Of a stretch of 64,000 bases of DNA, positions 22,693 to 35,186 are shown one piece after another. A model generated the notes under the pieces. That model had not been told where the DNA came from, ran no database searches, and saw nothing but the letters and a program-made list of their open reading frames with translations. Location: assembly GCF_958979055.1 (NCBI RefSeq), contig NC_084891.1, forward strand, positions 23,314,001 to 23,378,000. Reading direction: 5' to 3'. The translations under genes were made by a program, and so were the position numbers. Origin of the DNA: Alnus glutinosa (taxonomy: Eukaryota; Streptophyta; Magnoliopsida; Fagales; Betulaceae). The first letter of the stretch is position 1. Each line of letters starts with the position of its first letter.

Positions 22693-24903
22693 TATATGTA
22701 TTTTTTCTAGATTAGAATTCAGTTTATAAATACTTGTATTGCTCAATGTTTACAATTTAATTTGTATTTTCATATTAAAATTTACAAAAGTATATTTAGC
22801 TAAAAAATTGGATTAAGCACATCTAAAAAAAAGCTCATAAAAAGTTTTTAAAAAAACAACATGCCCATATAAATTGATTTCGTAGTTAAAAAAAAAAAAA
22901 AAAAAAGGACCCAAAATACAAAGCGATTGTCATGAACAGTTAGTATAAAAAAACCGTTCATCCGTGTGCGACTTTGGGCAAATTCCGCCCATCTTGGATG
23001 AGTGGATAGTTACTAAAATTGAGTGCAAATACATATGCGGATTAAGGGTATTATTCGTCCATATAATACGGTTTACACCCTTGTTGAAAAGCACACGATT
23101 AATTGAAGGAATTATTTTTTACCAGTTTACTGAAAGCAATATTTTAGTAATTCTCGAAACATCTAGCGAATATTTTGAAGACTCTTCCGGTCATGAAAAA
23201 TAAAAACAGATTAATAAATAAAAATAAATAAATAAACGAGGCCATTTTAAGCATTCGTAAAGCGATCGAGTAATAATGAGAAAACCAAAAATGAAAAATT
23301 TAACAATTCTAGTTTGTATTTGAAAACATTTAACAAATTCTATTTAATTTGTATATATTATATACAATTTTTTTTTTTGGAACAATATTATATACAAATT
23401 AAAATAACGACACAAATCAAAAGCTGAGTCAATGAAGTCTGTTCGGTCGTGGTCAGCAAAAGCATGATACATCAAACACTAGGAAGCTTCTTCTCGTGGC
23501 CGTGGGGTCAGTCACCCGCCTTTTATTTAATCCTATGTATTTTTCTCCTTCTCTTTTTGGCTATGTTTTTTAAACTATGAATTTGTCTGAAGAATGAAAT
23601 TTTATTTTGGTATACATATAGCCACAAAAACAAAAGGCAAAAGAATAATAATAATTTAAAAAAAAAAAAATAAATAAAAAGAAGAAGAAGAAAAAGATAA
23701 AGATAAAGAGATTCAACTCTAACACAACAACCAAAACATTTATATATAGTGATACATATTAGAAAGTTGACAGCTTTTATTATACTTAAGAAGTTGTTAG
23801 CACATAATAGATTTGTGCAGATCGAGATGGTTTTTCAGTTTTCACTACATAATTTTGGAGGAAAATGCTTTACAGATTGTTAATACTTAATACGATTAAA
23901 ACGACATGCAAGAATTGAAACAGTTTTGGGCATATTATGGATGTTGTCAAATTGAGGTGCGACAATTGCGATCTTAGAGTATTAAATATGTTAAGCAGGA
24001 TGCGAATATAACAGCTCATATCATAGAAGATTTGACTATAAAGACTTAAGAATTTGGTCAATAACTATTCTTATTTATTATCTGCTGTGCCGGTGTGAAA
24101 CTTAACAAAACATGCTTATTTTTGTTTATGTACTAAATAAACAAATTTTCTTTAACTTTATTACTCATTTCCCCAAGCTTGAAGGAAAAATTATCTACTG
24201 ATTTAGATTTGTAAATAAAGCTCATAAACAAGATTTGTGAATAGGCCGGCCAGCTTGTTAACAAACTCGATCAATACTAGAGATAAATATATAAGAAAAT
24301 AATTTATATATATGTGTATTAAAATAATAAATATATTGTTTTTAACTTATGCTATACCGGGATATATATATATAAGAAATTATCACTAATATTTCATTGC
24401 ATAAACAAACATACAAATTAGAGTTCAAAAAGCCCTAAATAACCAGAGACTGTTGCTTTGAGTTCAGTACAAAAAATAAATAAATAAATAAATAAATAAA
24501 AATGAAAAAATAAATCAAGAGAAAATATATATATATATATATGAGTGTTATCAAACAATTAATAGTTGCTCTTTAAAAAAAAAAAATCAAGGGCAAATTG
24601 AGCTTGAAGCTCCATTCATTTAAAAGTTGATCACATAAAGGAGGGTTCAACTTCAAGCTTGCTAAGAATTTGTCTAGTCAAAATTGAACACAAATTTTTA
24701 TTATAAAATTAATCGAGTATAAATTTTCCGTATTTATACTATGAGATCCCCTCTTTTTAAACTATAAATATAAAATCACCACGTCGTAGGTTTAATTTAC
24801 CAAAACCATTATAAAAAATATTAATTGCTATGTTTGTTAAAATTTTGTTCTTTCTTTTATTTTTTGTTTTCATAACAAAAACGACAACAAACAATGTAAC
24901 CAC
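22693..24903. other. AT-rich intergenic DNA
   Basis: No gene recognised. Microsatellite-like A/T repeats occur, for example AAAT units at about 24474-24501 and a TA run at about 24526-24541. No bounded element could be defined. Confidence 0.4.
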
Positions 24904-24917
24904 AAAACAATTCTTGT

Positions 24918-25021
24918 GTCCCTAAGGGGTAACTCAATCGGCTGAAAACCACGTCTCATGAAGCGGAGGTCACTAGTTCGAATTCTCCCTCTCCCTCTTG
25001 TGTGAACATATCAAAAAAAAA
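24918..25021 (+). mobile_element. tRNA-derived SINE with target duplication and A-tail
   Basis: A pol III-type internal promoter is visible: an A-box-like TAACTCAATCGG near 24930 and a B-box-like AGTTCGAATTC near 24975, about 40 bases apart. The element ends in an A-tail. The flanks AAAACAATTCTTGT (24904-24917) and AAAACAATTCTCGT (25022-25035) form a 14-bp target duplication with one difference. The body of about 100 bp is short for a plant SINE. Confidence 0.75.
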
Positions 25022-25035
25022 AAAACAATTCTCGT

Positions 25036-26159
25036 ATTTATATCACTTTAAAACATTTAAAAATAAAATTAAAAAAATGCCCCTAAAAACACGTTAACAA
25101 ACATAATATATCTTCCAAAAAAATTCTCAAATACTCTAAACATTTTAGGATGTCTAAACATTTTTCTATCTTCCAAGGTATTTCTTTCTTTCCATGGCTC
25201 TCTAGTTTAGGGCTTAAAAAAGAGTGCCAAAGAAGTCTCACAGAGTCACCTCCACTCTTCAAAGATTTAAAGAAAAGAGGAAGGCCACTTTAGATGATCA
25301 GCCATGTAAAGAGTGTGACGCTCCTGTATAGTCTATAGATATGGAATGGTAATTTCTTTGAAAATTTACCGTTTACTTTTGCCAGTGGAGCCGCTTGAAT
25401 AAAGTAAAAAAAAAATGTTGTACTTAACAAGAATAGAAGAAGCATAGAAGCAAGAGCCAAAACCGAGAATCAGACTTTAACAGTAGAAACTGGAGACGGC
25501 AAAGTCAACAGGAAAGAAGTCCGCTGGGCAGCCCGTTTTCGACTTTATTATAATATCTTTTCTCATTCGCAAAAGTCCAGAAACGGTTATAACTCATCAC
25601 AGAGAATTCAGAAAACTTCCTCTTCCTCTCCCAAACTTCCTTTTATTTATAATTGGTTTTTTCTTCTCTTTTTTAGATAAAGTTTCAAATATTCTCTCTC
25701 CCTTTCTCTTCTTTTTTATTTTGTTGGTTAGGCCTTTTTCTTTTTCTTTCTTACTTTTTTTTTGTTTTTTGTTTTTTTTTTTTAATTATCATTCTTTTAT
25801 TGAATGGCTTATGCGAACTAATAAGAGGAAGGATGAGCTGAAGTATAGAGAATCAAAACAACAAGCTCAGTCATTTTTGGCGTTCAATTGGATCGGTAAG
25901 AGGAAATTTTCGATTACCCAGTTCCTGTCTTTTCTGATTTCGGCTTTTGTGGCTTTCTGGGTCTTAGGGTTGTATTTTTTGTGTCATACTATGAATAATG
26001 ATCGAGTATATTTTTGATGATGCAGTTTGTGAATTAAAAATTTGAGGAAGGTTTTTAATTTAGGTGGTGGGTGGTTTGAATTCTGGATTGCACGTGGCTA
26101 CAGTTGTTGGATGTTGAGAATTTAGCTGAAGAAGTTGGAGGGACTGTGGAATTATTTTT
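25036..26159 (+). promoter_or_regulatory. PP2C upstream region and 5' UTR
   Basis: Leads to the PP2C start codon at 26160. The stretch from about 25600 is pyrimidine-rich, like a plant leader. GGTAAGAGG near 25894 could be a 5' UTR intron donor, but no unique acceptor stands out. The transcription start is not resolved. Confidence 0.4.
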
Positions 26160-27927
26160 ATGGATAGCTTATGTTGTTTCAAATCTTCCTACTCTCAGGT
26201 AACGATGTTTTCTCTACTCTATGTGTCAACCACTGATTCTTTAATACTAATTACTATGGTCTGTGGTTAGAAAGCTTAACCAAGAGGCTGAAAGGCATGT
26301 CTGTGGACTTAAGTGTATGTGTTCCACTTTTCTTTGTGGGGTTGTCGACTCTGGGTGAAAATGATAATTGTGTGATTTCAATGAGTTGAATAATCCACTT
26401 TTACATGTTCTTTGGGGACCGTTTCTGGTTGATTTTATGCCATATCTGTTATAGTTCTCCAAGGTATTTACTTCTTCAGTGAGTTTGATGGGAATAAATT
26501 GGCCCAGAGTTGGACTCTTGTTTGCAGGGTTGCTGAAATTGGGTGTAAGACATTTTGAACATTTTGCACCATTAGCCCACATATTTTAGGATGGGCTGAT
26601 GCTCTGAATTGAACCAACTGCATGTTTTCTGACAGGGTAAGGTCTTCACTTTTGTTTCCCTTTTACCAATGTTGAGTGAAGGATCTTATACTTGGAAGTC
26701 CACATTTTTTTTTCTAAGCACTTGAGTCCACATAATGTAGAACTTTGATACCCCTCTTTGCTCCCGCCTCCCTCAACCAGCACACGCACATAGGGTTGCT
26801 GAGACCAGAAAAGAAAGGTAAAAAGAGAAGTAGAAAAAAAGAATAAATACAAAATAAGAGAGAAAAAGAAAAGGAAAGTTCCAATCATGATAACCTTCAA
26901 TCCTTCATTTGTTTGGAATGATATTGTTAAGAAATATTATAGTCATTTATTTGTTTAATTTTCTTCCTGCTGCCTTATTGCAAATACTTTTTGTGTGCTT
27001 TCATACCTTATAACTGCCTCTAAACCATACCATATTTATTGAGGTTTTTCTTATTCATAATTTTGTTATCTAGCTTGTAGGAGGACGTTCCTCATCTAGC
27101 TCTGGTAAAGGTAGAAGCTATGAGGGGTTAATGAAGTATGGTTTCAGCCTAGTAAAAGGGAAAGCTAATCATCCAATGGAGGATTATCATGTTGCTAAGT
27201 TTATGCAGATTCAGGGACATGAGTTAGGGCTGTTCGCTATTTATGATGGCCATTTGGGAGATAGTGTTCCTTCCTACCTACAGAAACATTTGATGTCCAA
27301 TATCCTAAAGGAGGTGGGTTGTTGCTTTGAAACTTCAACAGATAATCATAGATTTCAGTCTTGCTCAGTTACATATTAAATTTGTAGGGTCGTTTTCTTA
27401 CACTTTTTAATGTGGTCATTCTAGGAAGAATTTTGGGTTGACCCCAACAGGTCCATCATAAAAGCCTATGAGAAGACAGACCAGGCAATTCTCTCACACA
27501 GCTCTGACTTGGGGCGGGGTGGATCCACAGCTGTAACTGCTATTTTGATAAACGGCCAAAAATTATGGATAGCCAATGTCGGAGATTCGCGAGCAGTTCT
27601 CTCAAGAGGGGGCCAGGCAATACAGATGACTATAGATCATGAGCCCAACACCGAACGAGGCTTCATTGAGAACAAAGGCGGTTTTGTCTCAAACATGCCA
27701 GGTTTTCTCACCACCACGCCTCTTTAAAGACTTTGTCTGAATGTCTACTTATCTGAAGTTAATATACACATGGCTGATATTTTCTCTGAAATAATTTACC
27801 ATTCAGTATCTGTCAATCATCTTTCAAATGGAGTTGCAGCTTTCTGGTAGGGGTTTTAGTTTTAAAAAAAATTATGCTGCATTTTATGCGAAGCTAGTTT
27901 TCTTTTCTTTTCTTTTTTTTTTTTTGT

Positions 27928-27966
<39 letters not shown>

Positions 27967-30538
27967 GGGTCTCCAAGTTTTTAGTGCCATCACCTACCCA
28001 AAACTCTTTCTTATGCACTTAAAAGTGTTGGTAGATCTCTATACTTGAAATATAATATAAATAAATACAATTAGTTATCTGATTTTCAAGGATCGTTGTA
28101 GCATCAATGAGATTATACGGTTAGATGGCTGTCCATTTACTGTGATATGCACCAAAATAATCTTGGAATTAAAAAGTGAATCATGTGCTTCGTTTCATAG
28201 CTCAATGAAGCCTGGAAACTTCCCGGCTTATTCTTAAGATATTTTGTTTTGGGATAATCAGTTCTCTGTCTTAAAGAATAACTTTGTTGATTCACATTGC
28301 AAGGATTAAATTATGTTGTAGCCTTGCTTCTACCATGCAAGTCATATTCCTGTCCAGTAAACTAATAGCTTTTTCACCCATTAAAAAAAAAAATTAAAGA
28401 AAATCATTCTTTCTGAAGTATGGTTGTTCAGTTCAAATTTCTCTTATGATTACCTCATTGAATTGTCGTGACTCTCTTTTTGGGGCTTCAATGATGAATC
28501 TCTAAGATACCTAGATGTTTCTCCTGTTGAGAGGTTGGATGGATTTAATGCTCCTTACTTTGGATACAAGACCACCCAGGAAAATTGTTAGCTTACACTG
28601 TCTATTGGTCACAAGTGCAATTGTGTGATACCCTAAATTTTCCTGATATATGTTAAGTCCTACATTTGGTGGGAAGATTGGGAAGGTATTGCATGGGATA
28701 CTAAACTTAAATTATAGCTTTGACTAATCATTTTGGAGTATAGCATAAATATGGTTAGCATTTCTCTGAATCGTGACAAATGGTATTAGAGCTTCACTAG
28801 CATAAATAAGTTGATTGTGGGTTTTGCTCTCTAGTGCAGCCAGGTTGATTGGGTAGAAGACATTTTTATTTTTATATCATAAACCTCTTGGATGGGGTAA
28901 CACAAAAAGAGTGGATATCCTTCTTTGGTATTAAGAAGTCAAAAACAAGAAAATTTTCCACTATCCATGCAGAAGGTGATACTAATGTCATTATATGGAT
29001 TACAGTTGTAGGCTTGTGGAAGTTTTCCAATCTCTTGGCTTTTTGATATATGTTATGCTTGGTCTGCCCAGACTAAGGTTATTTCCAAAGTGGCTCTCTT
29101 ACAAATGATTCTCCTTCCAAAGATAGATGCCTCTGCTTTGGAGTTCCTTTGGAGTTAGTAACTTGGTACCATACCTTTGTATGTGTCTTGTACCTCTTGG
29201 TGGCCCTGATGCTGTTTTATTCTTCTCCTGAGAGAAATATATATTAGTTAAATATCAGATGACACCAAACTTTGGGTGGGTGAGAAAATTTTAGGGTATT
29301 CTTTCAAAATGGGACTTCCAATTCTTAATATGGAAGTGGGTTGGTCCCTGGTGCATCTATCTTCTGTTAATGTGCTGCCCTGAATCTTTAGGTGTCTCTT
29401 GATTTCTCTTCAGCTTCCTTTGACAAGTCTTTGCTGCCAGCAATCTGCTCACTATCATGTTGAATCGTTGATCATATCTAAAAGTAGATTCAAGCTTAGG
29501 AAGAAGCTCTCATGCTAATTTTTACATGTTTTTATTCAATTTGCTTTAACCTTGCTAAGATTCTTCGCTTTTCTTCAACGTTCTTTTACCAATGGTTATT
29601 CTTGACCACTTCATCCTTGTCTTCAAGGCACACTGGAGGCCTTCCGGAACTTGACTTGATGTTCTTGTATGTTAAATAAATATTGGGACTAATATATGGT
29701 GGCTGCCATAATTGATGTTTGAAGGTTGGTTCCTGTTGCAAATTTTAATGAATTCAAATGACACCTTGTTCTTCTTTCCAATAATGTGAAACATCTTTTA
29801 TTTTAAGTCCTTAGTAACTCCAATGCTAGTTGCCAATGATAAGCCAAAGATGAGTGTATCATTTTGCATGTATCATCGGATGCAACGGGCAGCTTTTGTG
29901 AATGAAACAATAACTCCTCTGGTGTTCTTTAATGCTAACTCCTTGGATATTGTATGCTTTTTGTGGTGCTTTGATTTAGTGGGTTTGATAGTTGGGTGAT
30001 GTTAATCCTGATTTCTGCTGCCCTTTCTTATCAGGAGATGTCCCTAGAGTCAATGGGCAGCTGGCTGTTTCTCGAGCTTTTGGGGATAAGAGCCTCAAAT
30101 CACATTTGCGATCTGACCCGGACATACAAGACACTATTATAGATATCAACACTGATCTTCTAATCCTTGCTAGTGATGGTCTTTGGAAGGTAATTGTTTT
30201 ACTCTCCAGATCTGTTTCCTTGCTGCATTGGTATTAGCCACAGGTTCATGCAAAAATAGCATATGATTGACGCCGGATTTTCTAGTTTCTGTTCTTGTTC
30301 TGTTTTGTGGGAAAATCCTTCCCATGCTGCATCATGGGGCTTGCGTTAGAGAAAACCTTTAAAAAAATCACCTTTCCCTTTTGTATGTTATAAACAGGTA
30401 ATAGCCAATCAAGAAGCAGTTGATATTGCAAGGAGGATCAAAGACCCACAGAAAGCAGCTAAGCAATTAATAGCTGAGGCGTTGAAAAGGGACAGTAAAG
30501 ATGATATTTCTTGCATTGTTGTTCGATTTAGGGGATAA
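26160..30538 (+). CDS. Group F type 2C protein phosphatase (PP2C)
   Basis: Mn/Mg-dependent Ser/Thr phosphatase. Exons 26160-26198, 27074-27313, 27425-27701, 30035-30189 and 30398-30538 have consistent phases and give 283 aa. The protein starts [20 protein letters not shown], as in Arabidopsis At1g34750 from memory. PP2C motifs in order: [68 protein letters not shown] and KDDISCIVV. The metal-binding Asp residues lie in EDY, DGH, SDG and DD. There is no N-terminal regulatory extension, so it is a small single-domain phosphatase and not one of the clade A ABA co-receptors, which are longer. Intron 3 (2.3 kb) holds a 38-base G-run and an LTR-like piece. The next gene is the 14-3-3 gene, as in Arabidopsis. 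Substrate unknown. Confidence 0.95.
27928..27965 (+). repeat. Poly(G) tract of 38 bases in PP2C intron 3
   Basis: An uninterrupted run of 38 G follows a T-rich run. The transcript of the PP2C gene would carry the G-run, which can form G-quadruplexes. Long mononucleotide G tracts are rare in plant nuclear DNA and prone to length error in assembly. Confidence 0.9.
28624..28792 (+). mobile_element. LTR-like fragment with primer binding site
   Basis: A segment starting TGTGATACCC and ending CGTGACA is followed two bases later by TGGTATTAGAGC, which matches the initiator Met-tRNA primer binding site of plant LTR elements. A second LTR and internal domains were not located, so this is a fragment or an old remnant lying in PP2C intron 3. 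Confidence 0.4.
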
Positions 30539-32148
30539 TACCTTTTAAATCAAGCAGTATAAACCTATAATAAAAGCTCTTTTACAAAGGATGCCAATTT
30601 AAGGTCAGACAGACAGCAAGTAGACCTGGTTAGGGTAATGCACACCGAATCTTCAGAGAAGAAAAAGGAAGGATTCCCCCAATGTAAATTTATTTTCTCG
30701 ATCAGTGTTTGATATTGTTTGATTTAGTTTTGAAAGTGGATTAGGAGCTTGATATGATATATGTTGTGTTCTCCTCACGATCTGTTTCGCTGAGGCTGTG
30801 TAGATGAAGAATTAGCTTCTTCTTCTTCTTCCTTTTTTTTCTTTTTTTTTTTTTTTTTCTTTTTTTAATTATTATTATACGAAGAATATGCTTTTAGTTT
30901 TGATTGGAGAAATGCCTGTTTTTTTAGACACTGGTTGATCCTACCAAGTGTTGTTACCTGATAATTGGATTTTTTATGAAAATCGATTGTTTTCTTCTTT
31001 TTTCCAACTTGTATATATTAGTATATTGCCGAGTCATCATTTATCACAAAAGCATTCACACCCGATTAGCAAATTTTAATTAAATTATCGCTAAGGAATC
31101 ATCTTATTGAATGCATCAAATTAGGTCATGATTGGTTAGGTTTCACCCATCTATCCTCGAGACTGATAATGTTAAGAGGAAGTCTTAGATTGTAAAGATG
31201 TTTTGTAGCCTGAAACTGTACTCATTAACACCTTTCCATTGTAGTGGTTTTAATTGTTCGGTTTTTTATATTGTGCTAAAAGTGTTTTAAGGGGCATAGT
31301 TGGAGAGATGAAGGGGTTTTTTTTTTTTTTTTTTTGGTTGAAAGTTAGAGGGATGAAGTTAGAGCATGGCTTATGGGTTAAACTTGGGCGTAGAGAATTT
31401 TTTATTTTTATTTTTTTGAAGTTATATATATATATATAAAAGAAAACTTAAAAACCTGGGAGAGGGACGTCATTTTGGGCATTGCTGAATCCCAAAACTA
31501 CACCATTTTGGACAAAAAAGAAGATGTATATAAACATCTTTTAGGGTTTCACACTTTACTTCTCCTCATTTCTCATTCAACCATTGCTTGCCCCTCTAGC
31601 CTCTCCTCTCGAGTCACCGCTCTCCAGCCTTGCTGTTGTTCCTCTCCTCTCAGCTCATCTCCACCACTGCTATTCTATAAGCTTCTCCACTCTTTCTCTC
31701 GCTTTCTTTCTGTATATCTTGAAAAACAACTCTCTAAAACGACAATATCCCATTGATCTCAAAGGAACTCTCTTTTCTCTCTTATTTTTTGTGTTTGTCT
31801 TTTTTCATAGTTTTGTTAGCATTTTCGATTCGCTTTCCATTTCTGTGAGATGTTTTGTTCTTATGAGATCCATATGTTTAGTTTTCTGAGCACCCAAACT
31901 GGGCTTTTTATGTGAAATGAAGTCACGGGTCTTGGTTTGTTGTTTCTCGCTCTTTCTTTGACTTATTTCACCCTGTTAACATATGGAGTTCATCTATGTT
32001 CATATTTGCTTTTGATTTCGCAAATAGCTTTAAGGTTTGTGCGATTTTGGTTTATGTGAATTTAAATTGATTGTTTTAGGGTTTTTCATTTTAGGGTTTC
32101 AGTTGTGGGGGACTGATTGGGGGTTTTAGTTTTAAGGTCTCATGAAAG
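30539..32148. other. PP2C 3' region and intergenic DNA
   Basis: The first few hundred bases after the PP2C stop are probably 3' UTR. A T-rich tract lies at 30832-30866. From about 31450 there is a leader-like segment (TATATAAACATC near 31530, then CT-rich sequence to 31760) that may be the 5' part of the captured TPX2-like fragment downstream. No intact gene was seen. Confidence 0.4.
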
Positions 32149-32372
32149 GACCCTATTCCAGTTCCAAAGAAAGTGCGCAAACCCCTCACTCAAGTTCAGA
32201 AATTTAATCTCCATGTAGATCATCGAGTTGTGGATAGAGCAGATTTTGATCAAAATGTACCTAAAATTACCCAAATTTTATTGGGACAATAAAAGACATG
32301 GTATATTCAGTACTGATAAAGTTTATTTACACAGATTAAGGAGAAACAAATGATGTACAAGAGAGCGGATCT
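32149..32372 (+). pseudogene. TPX2-like gene fragment (two exons)
   Basis: Exon-like pieces at 32149-32256 and 32335-32372 read KKVRKPLTQVQKFNLHVDHR, then VDRADFDQ, and after a GT-AG intron of 78 bases IKEKQMMYKRA, followed by a stop. This matches the plant TPX2 family signature (microtubule-associated spindle factors). Only about 49 codons are present, where a TPX2 protein has several hundred. Retention of the intron shows a DNA-level copy rather than a retrocopy. A hAT-like terminal region follows at 32480-32728, so capture by a transposon is likely. Not functional as TPX2. Confidence 0.65.
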
Positions 32373-32479
32373 GTAATGTGTTGGATTTGTATTTGGATTT
32401 GTAATGTTTGAGTTTTGAATTTATTTATATTTGGTTATTTGGATTTGTTACTATTTTGGATTTGGATTTAAAACCTGCA

Positions 32480-32728
32480 TTAAAACCGACCCAAAACCCA
32501 AATTAAAGAGCGGTTATACAACCGCCGGTTATCTACTCAATAACCGCTGACCGGATGTTATAAAAATAACCGTCTCCGCCTAGGTGGTTAGCGGTTGAGG
32601 TTGCATTTTAAAATAACCGTTTTCGCCTAGGTGATTAGCGGTTGAGGTTGGTAAAATGCAATAACCACTATGCGGTTAACGGTTTTAGCTAATAACCGCC
32701 GGTTATAACCGTTTGTATACTCCTAACT
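32480..32728. mobile_element. Terminal region of a hAT-like element rich in AACCG/CGGTT
   Basis: About 250 bp packed with AACCG, CGGTT and TAACCGC words in both orientations (ACCGCCGGTTATCTACT, AACGGTTTTAGCTAATAACC), ending AACCGTTTGTATACTCCTA. Such subterminal repeat clusters are typical of non-autonomous hAT elements, where they bind transposase. The opposite end was not identified; it may lie upstream of the TPX2-like fragment. Confidence 0.5.
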
Positions 32729-32831
32729 TGTTAGACACAAAACTGACAAAAGTGTACACACTTTGTCCACAAAGTGTGTCAAGAACATTTTTTTTTTTAA
32801 AAAAAAAAAAAAATTCTAAAAAAAAAATAAA

Positions 32832-33270
32832 GGGGTAATTACATTTTTCCCTCACCAACTACCAACCATTGTCAACATGCCCCCATGAACTGACACATCG
32901 ACCAAAAGAGAACATCCAACTACCAATTTTACATACTTTGCCCCCCTTCGTCAGGGAATCCCGTTAACTTGGACAGAATATTTCATTTTTGGGCGTTAAT
33001 TTTGGTTTAAAGACCAAAATGCCCTCCAACAGTAATTAATAAAAAAAATATTAAAATTAATATGTTTAAAAAAATTGAGGGCATTTATGTCATTTTTGAA
33101 TTTAAGTTAGGGTATTTAAGTCTTTTCACAAATTAAACTGACGGAAGGGGGGCAAAGTATGTAAAATTGGTAGTTGGATGCTCTCTTTTGAGTCTTTTGG
33201 TCGATGTGTCAGTTTATGAGGCCATGTTGACAATAACTGGTAGTTGATGGGGGAAAAAAGTAATTACCCC
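32832..33270. mobile_element. Foldback element with ~120-bp arms
   Basis: Ends are perfect inverted repeats, GGGGTAATTAC and GTAATTACCCC. Pairing continues inward with CAACTACCAACCATTGTCAA, TGACACATCGACCAAAAG, CATCCAACTACCAATTTTAC and CATACTTTGCCCCCCTTCG on the left, and their inverses on the right. The 439-bp element has an AT-rich centre and no coding capacity. Confidence 0.8.
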
Positions 33271-33384
33271 AAAAATAAATAAATACAAAAAAGTTGTGTA
33301 CAAAGTATGTACACTTTGTGTACAACAAGCATTACTCATTAGAATAAGATGATTGACTTTTTTTTATCTATTCAAATGTTTTAG

Positions 33385-34870
33385 GGGGAGAACCGGAGAA
33401 GCACTATATTGTCTAAGTTTACTAGGGATGTAAAGATCTTGAAAGCCAAGTATTTTTAGTATGGCTCGCTTCTTGAAGCTCAATTGGGTTGCCGGCCTTC
33501 TTATGTTTGGAGGAGTTTATGTTCTGCACATCAACTCCTCATGGCGGGGCTCCAGTGACAATTGGGGAACGGAGAACAAATATGCATTTAGAAGGATAAA
33601 TGGCTCTTTCCCACTAAAATTCTTCCTGCGATATGTCCTAGAGGAGAACTCCACGAGGATGCTAGGGTGGTATATTTAATTGACTGGGAGACTAAAGAAT
33701 GGAAAACCAGGCTGGTTCGGGATTTGTTTGATGCGGAAACTGCAGATGGTATTTGTCAAATCCCCATTGGATCCATCCATAATGAAGATCGACAGGTATG
33801 ACGAACTACCATAAATGGAGACTTCAAAGTGAGGAGCGCCTATCATTTTCAAAATGAGATTCTCGCACTTATCAGGGTGAGTGCTCATGAGCAGGTAATC
33901 ATAAACTATTATGGAAATATATTTGGGCAATGAATGTTCCTCATGTAGTGAAAATATTCTTGTGGAAGGCGTGTCAAAATGCTTTAGCTACAAAAGTCAA
34001 TTTATTTAGAAGGAAAATTATAGAAGATCCTTTATGCCCCTTTTGTGGGGTGGCGACCGAGACATCGGGAAATATCTTATGAGCGTGTAAGTAAGATTCA
34101 GAAACGTTGTATTGTGCATGAAGATTTTGTTTTTATTCTTGAGGAGCTCCAACGATTTATGGGAAATGGTGATATAGAGCTAATAGGAGTTGTGGCACAA
34201 AATATTTGGCTTCGATGAAATTCGGTGGTCCATGGGAAATCAACTAGCCCGCATAATAAAGTGGTAAGCAATGCTTTTATTTCTTTGATGGCTTTTAAAA
34301 ATGCCAATTCTCATAAAATTTGAGGAATTATAGCGGAGAAAAGAGAGTTATGCTGGACAGCACTTTTGAATGGCTTTGTCAAGGTTAATTGGGATGCAGC
34401 TGTGAATAAAACCAGAAAGAAGATGGATATTGGAATTATTATCAAAGATTGCAAAGGTGATGTACGGGCAACTTTGGCTGAGCCTAAAGACTATATAATT
34501 GCACCTGACGTTGCTGAAGCCATGGCGGCTCTAAGGGCAGAAAAGTTTAGTTGCGAGTTGGGATATTCCTAGATTATTTTGGAAGTTTATGCTCTTAAAA
34601 TAGTGTCGGCTTTGGACAAATATGGTAGTAATTGGAGCGTCTATGACCATATTATTGAAGAAACACGTGGTGTAATGAACAATTTGTAAAATTGGAAGGT
34701 TCACAATGTTCAGCGCAATCTAAATGGTGGGGCTCACTGACTTGCGAGGGAATATATTTTTAAAGTCAAAAAAGTGTTAAAATATAAGGGGATTAGTGTA
34801 TTTTCCTTATCTGAAATTAGAAATTAAGAAATTAGAAAAAAAAATAATAATAATAACGAAAAAAAAAACT
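33385..34870 (+). mobile_element. 3' part of an L1-type LINE, decayed
   Basis: Translated pieces match the C-terminal region of plant LINE ORF2. One is a zinc-binding RT-associated region (VPHVVKIFLWKACQNALATK, then DPLCPFCGVATETSGNILWAC); the other is an RNase H domain from about 34366 (VKVNWDAAVNK, IIKDCKGDV, APDVAEAMAALRA). The frame is interrupted by stops and shifts, with in-frame stops near 33458 and 34570. It ends in an A-rich tail near 34830-34870. The endonuclease and most of the reverse transcriptase are missing, as in typical 5' truncation. Inactive. Confidence 0.8.
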
Positions 34871-35186
34871 ACGACAACAAACAACAAAGGAAGAACCCTA
34901 ATGAGAGCACAAGACCAACAGAAATAATGCAAGTATAAAACAAACAGAAATGGAAATTCTTGACCTTAAGGTGAAGAAAAGGGTTGTGGTTAAAATCGGC
35001 AGCTTGAAAGCTGTTGGAATGGAACGGAGTGGATCCTAAGTTGTAATGCTGGAGGAGGAGGAGAGCCCATGGTTGAAGAGAATACTCTGCGACGGAACTG
35101 GTCACACTGAAACTAGTTGGGCTTGGGCCACAACAGGAGGACCCCACAACGATGATGGTATCGGGTGGAGAGTCTGATGAGGACAT
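34869..35186 (-). CDS. Unrecognised open frame of 105 aa
   Basis: A minus-strand frame beginning MSSSDSPPDTIIVVGSSCCG, just downstream (on that strand) of a CT-rich leader-like stretch. It has no domain I recognise. It could be the first exon of a lost gene cut off by the LINE, or a chance frame. The GA/CT content upstream weakly favours transcription. Low confidence. Confidence 0.2.
   Translation of the reverse strand: MSSSDSPPDTIIVVGSSCCGPSPTSFSVTSSVAEYSLQPWALLLLQHYNLGSTPFHSNSFQAADFNHNPFLHLKVKNFHFCLFYTCIISVGLVLSLGFFLCCLLS

Noticed and set aside
24930-24990. Possible tRNA gene
   Set aside because: A and B box-like words are present, but there is no foldable acceptor stem, and the A-tail plus target duplication identify a SINE.
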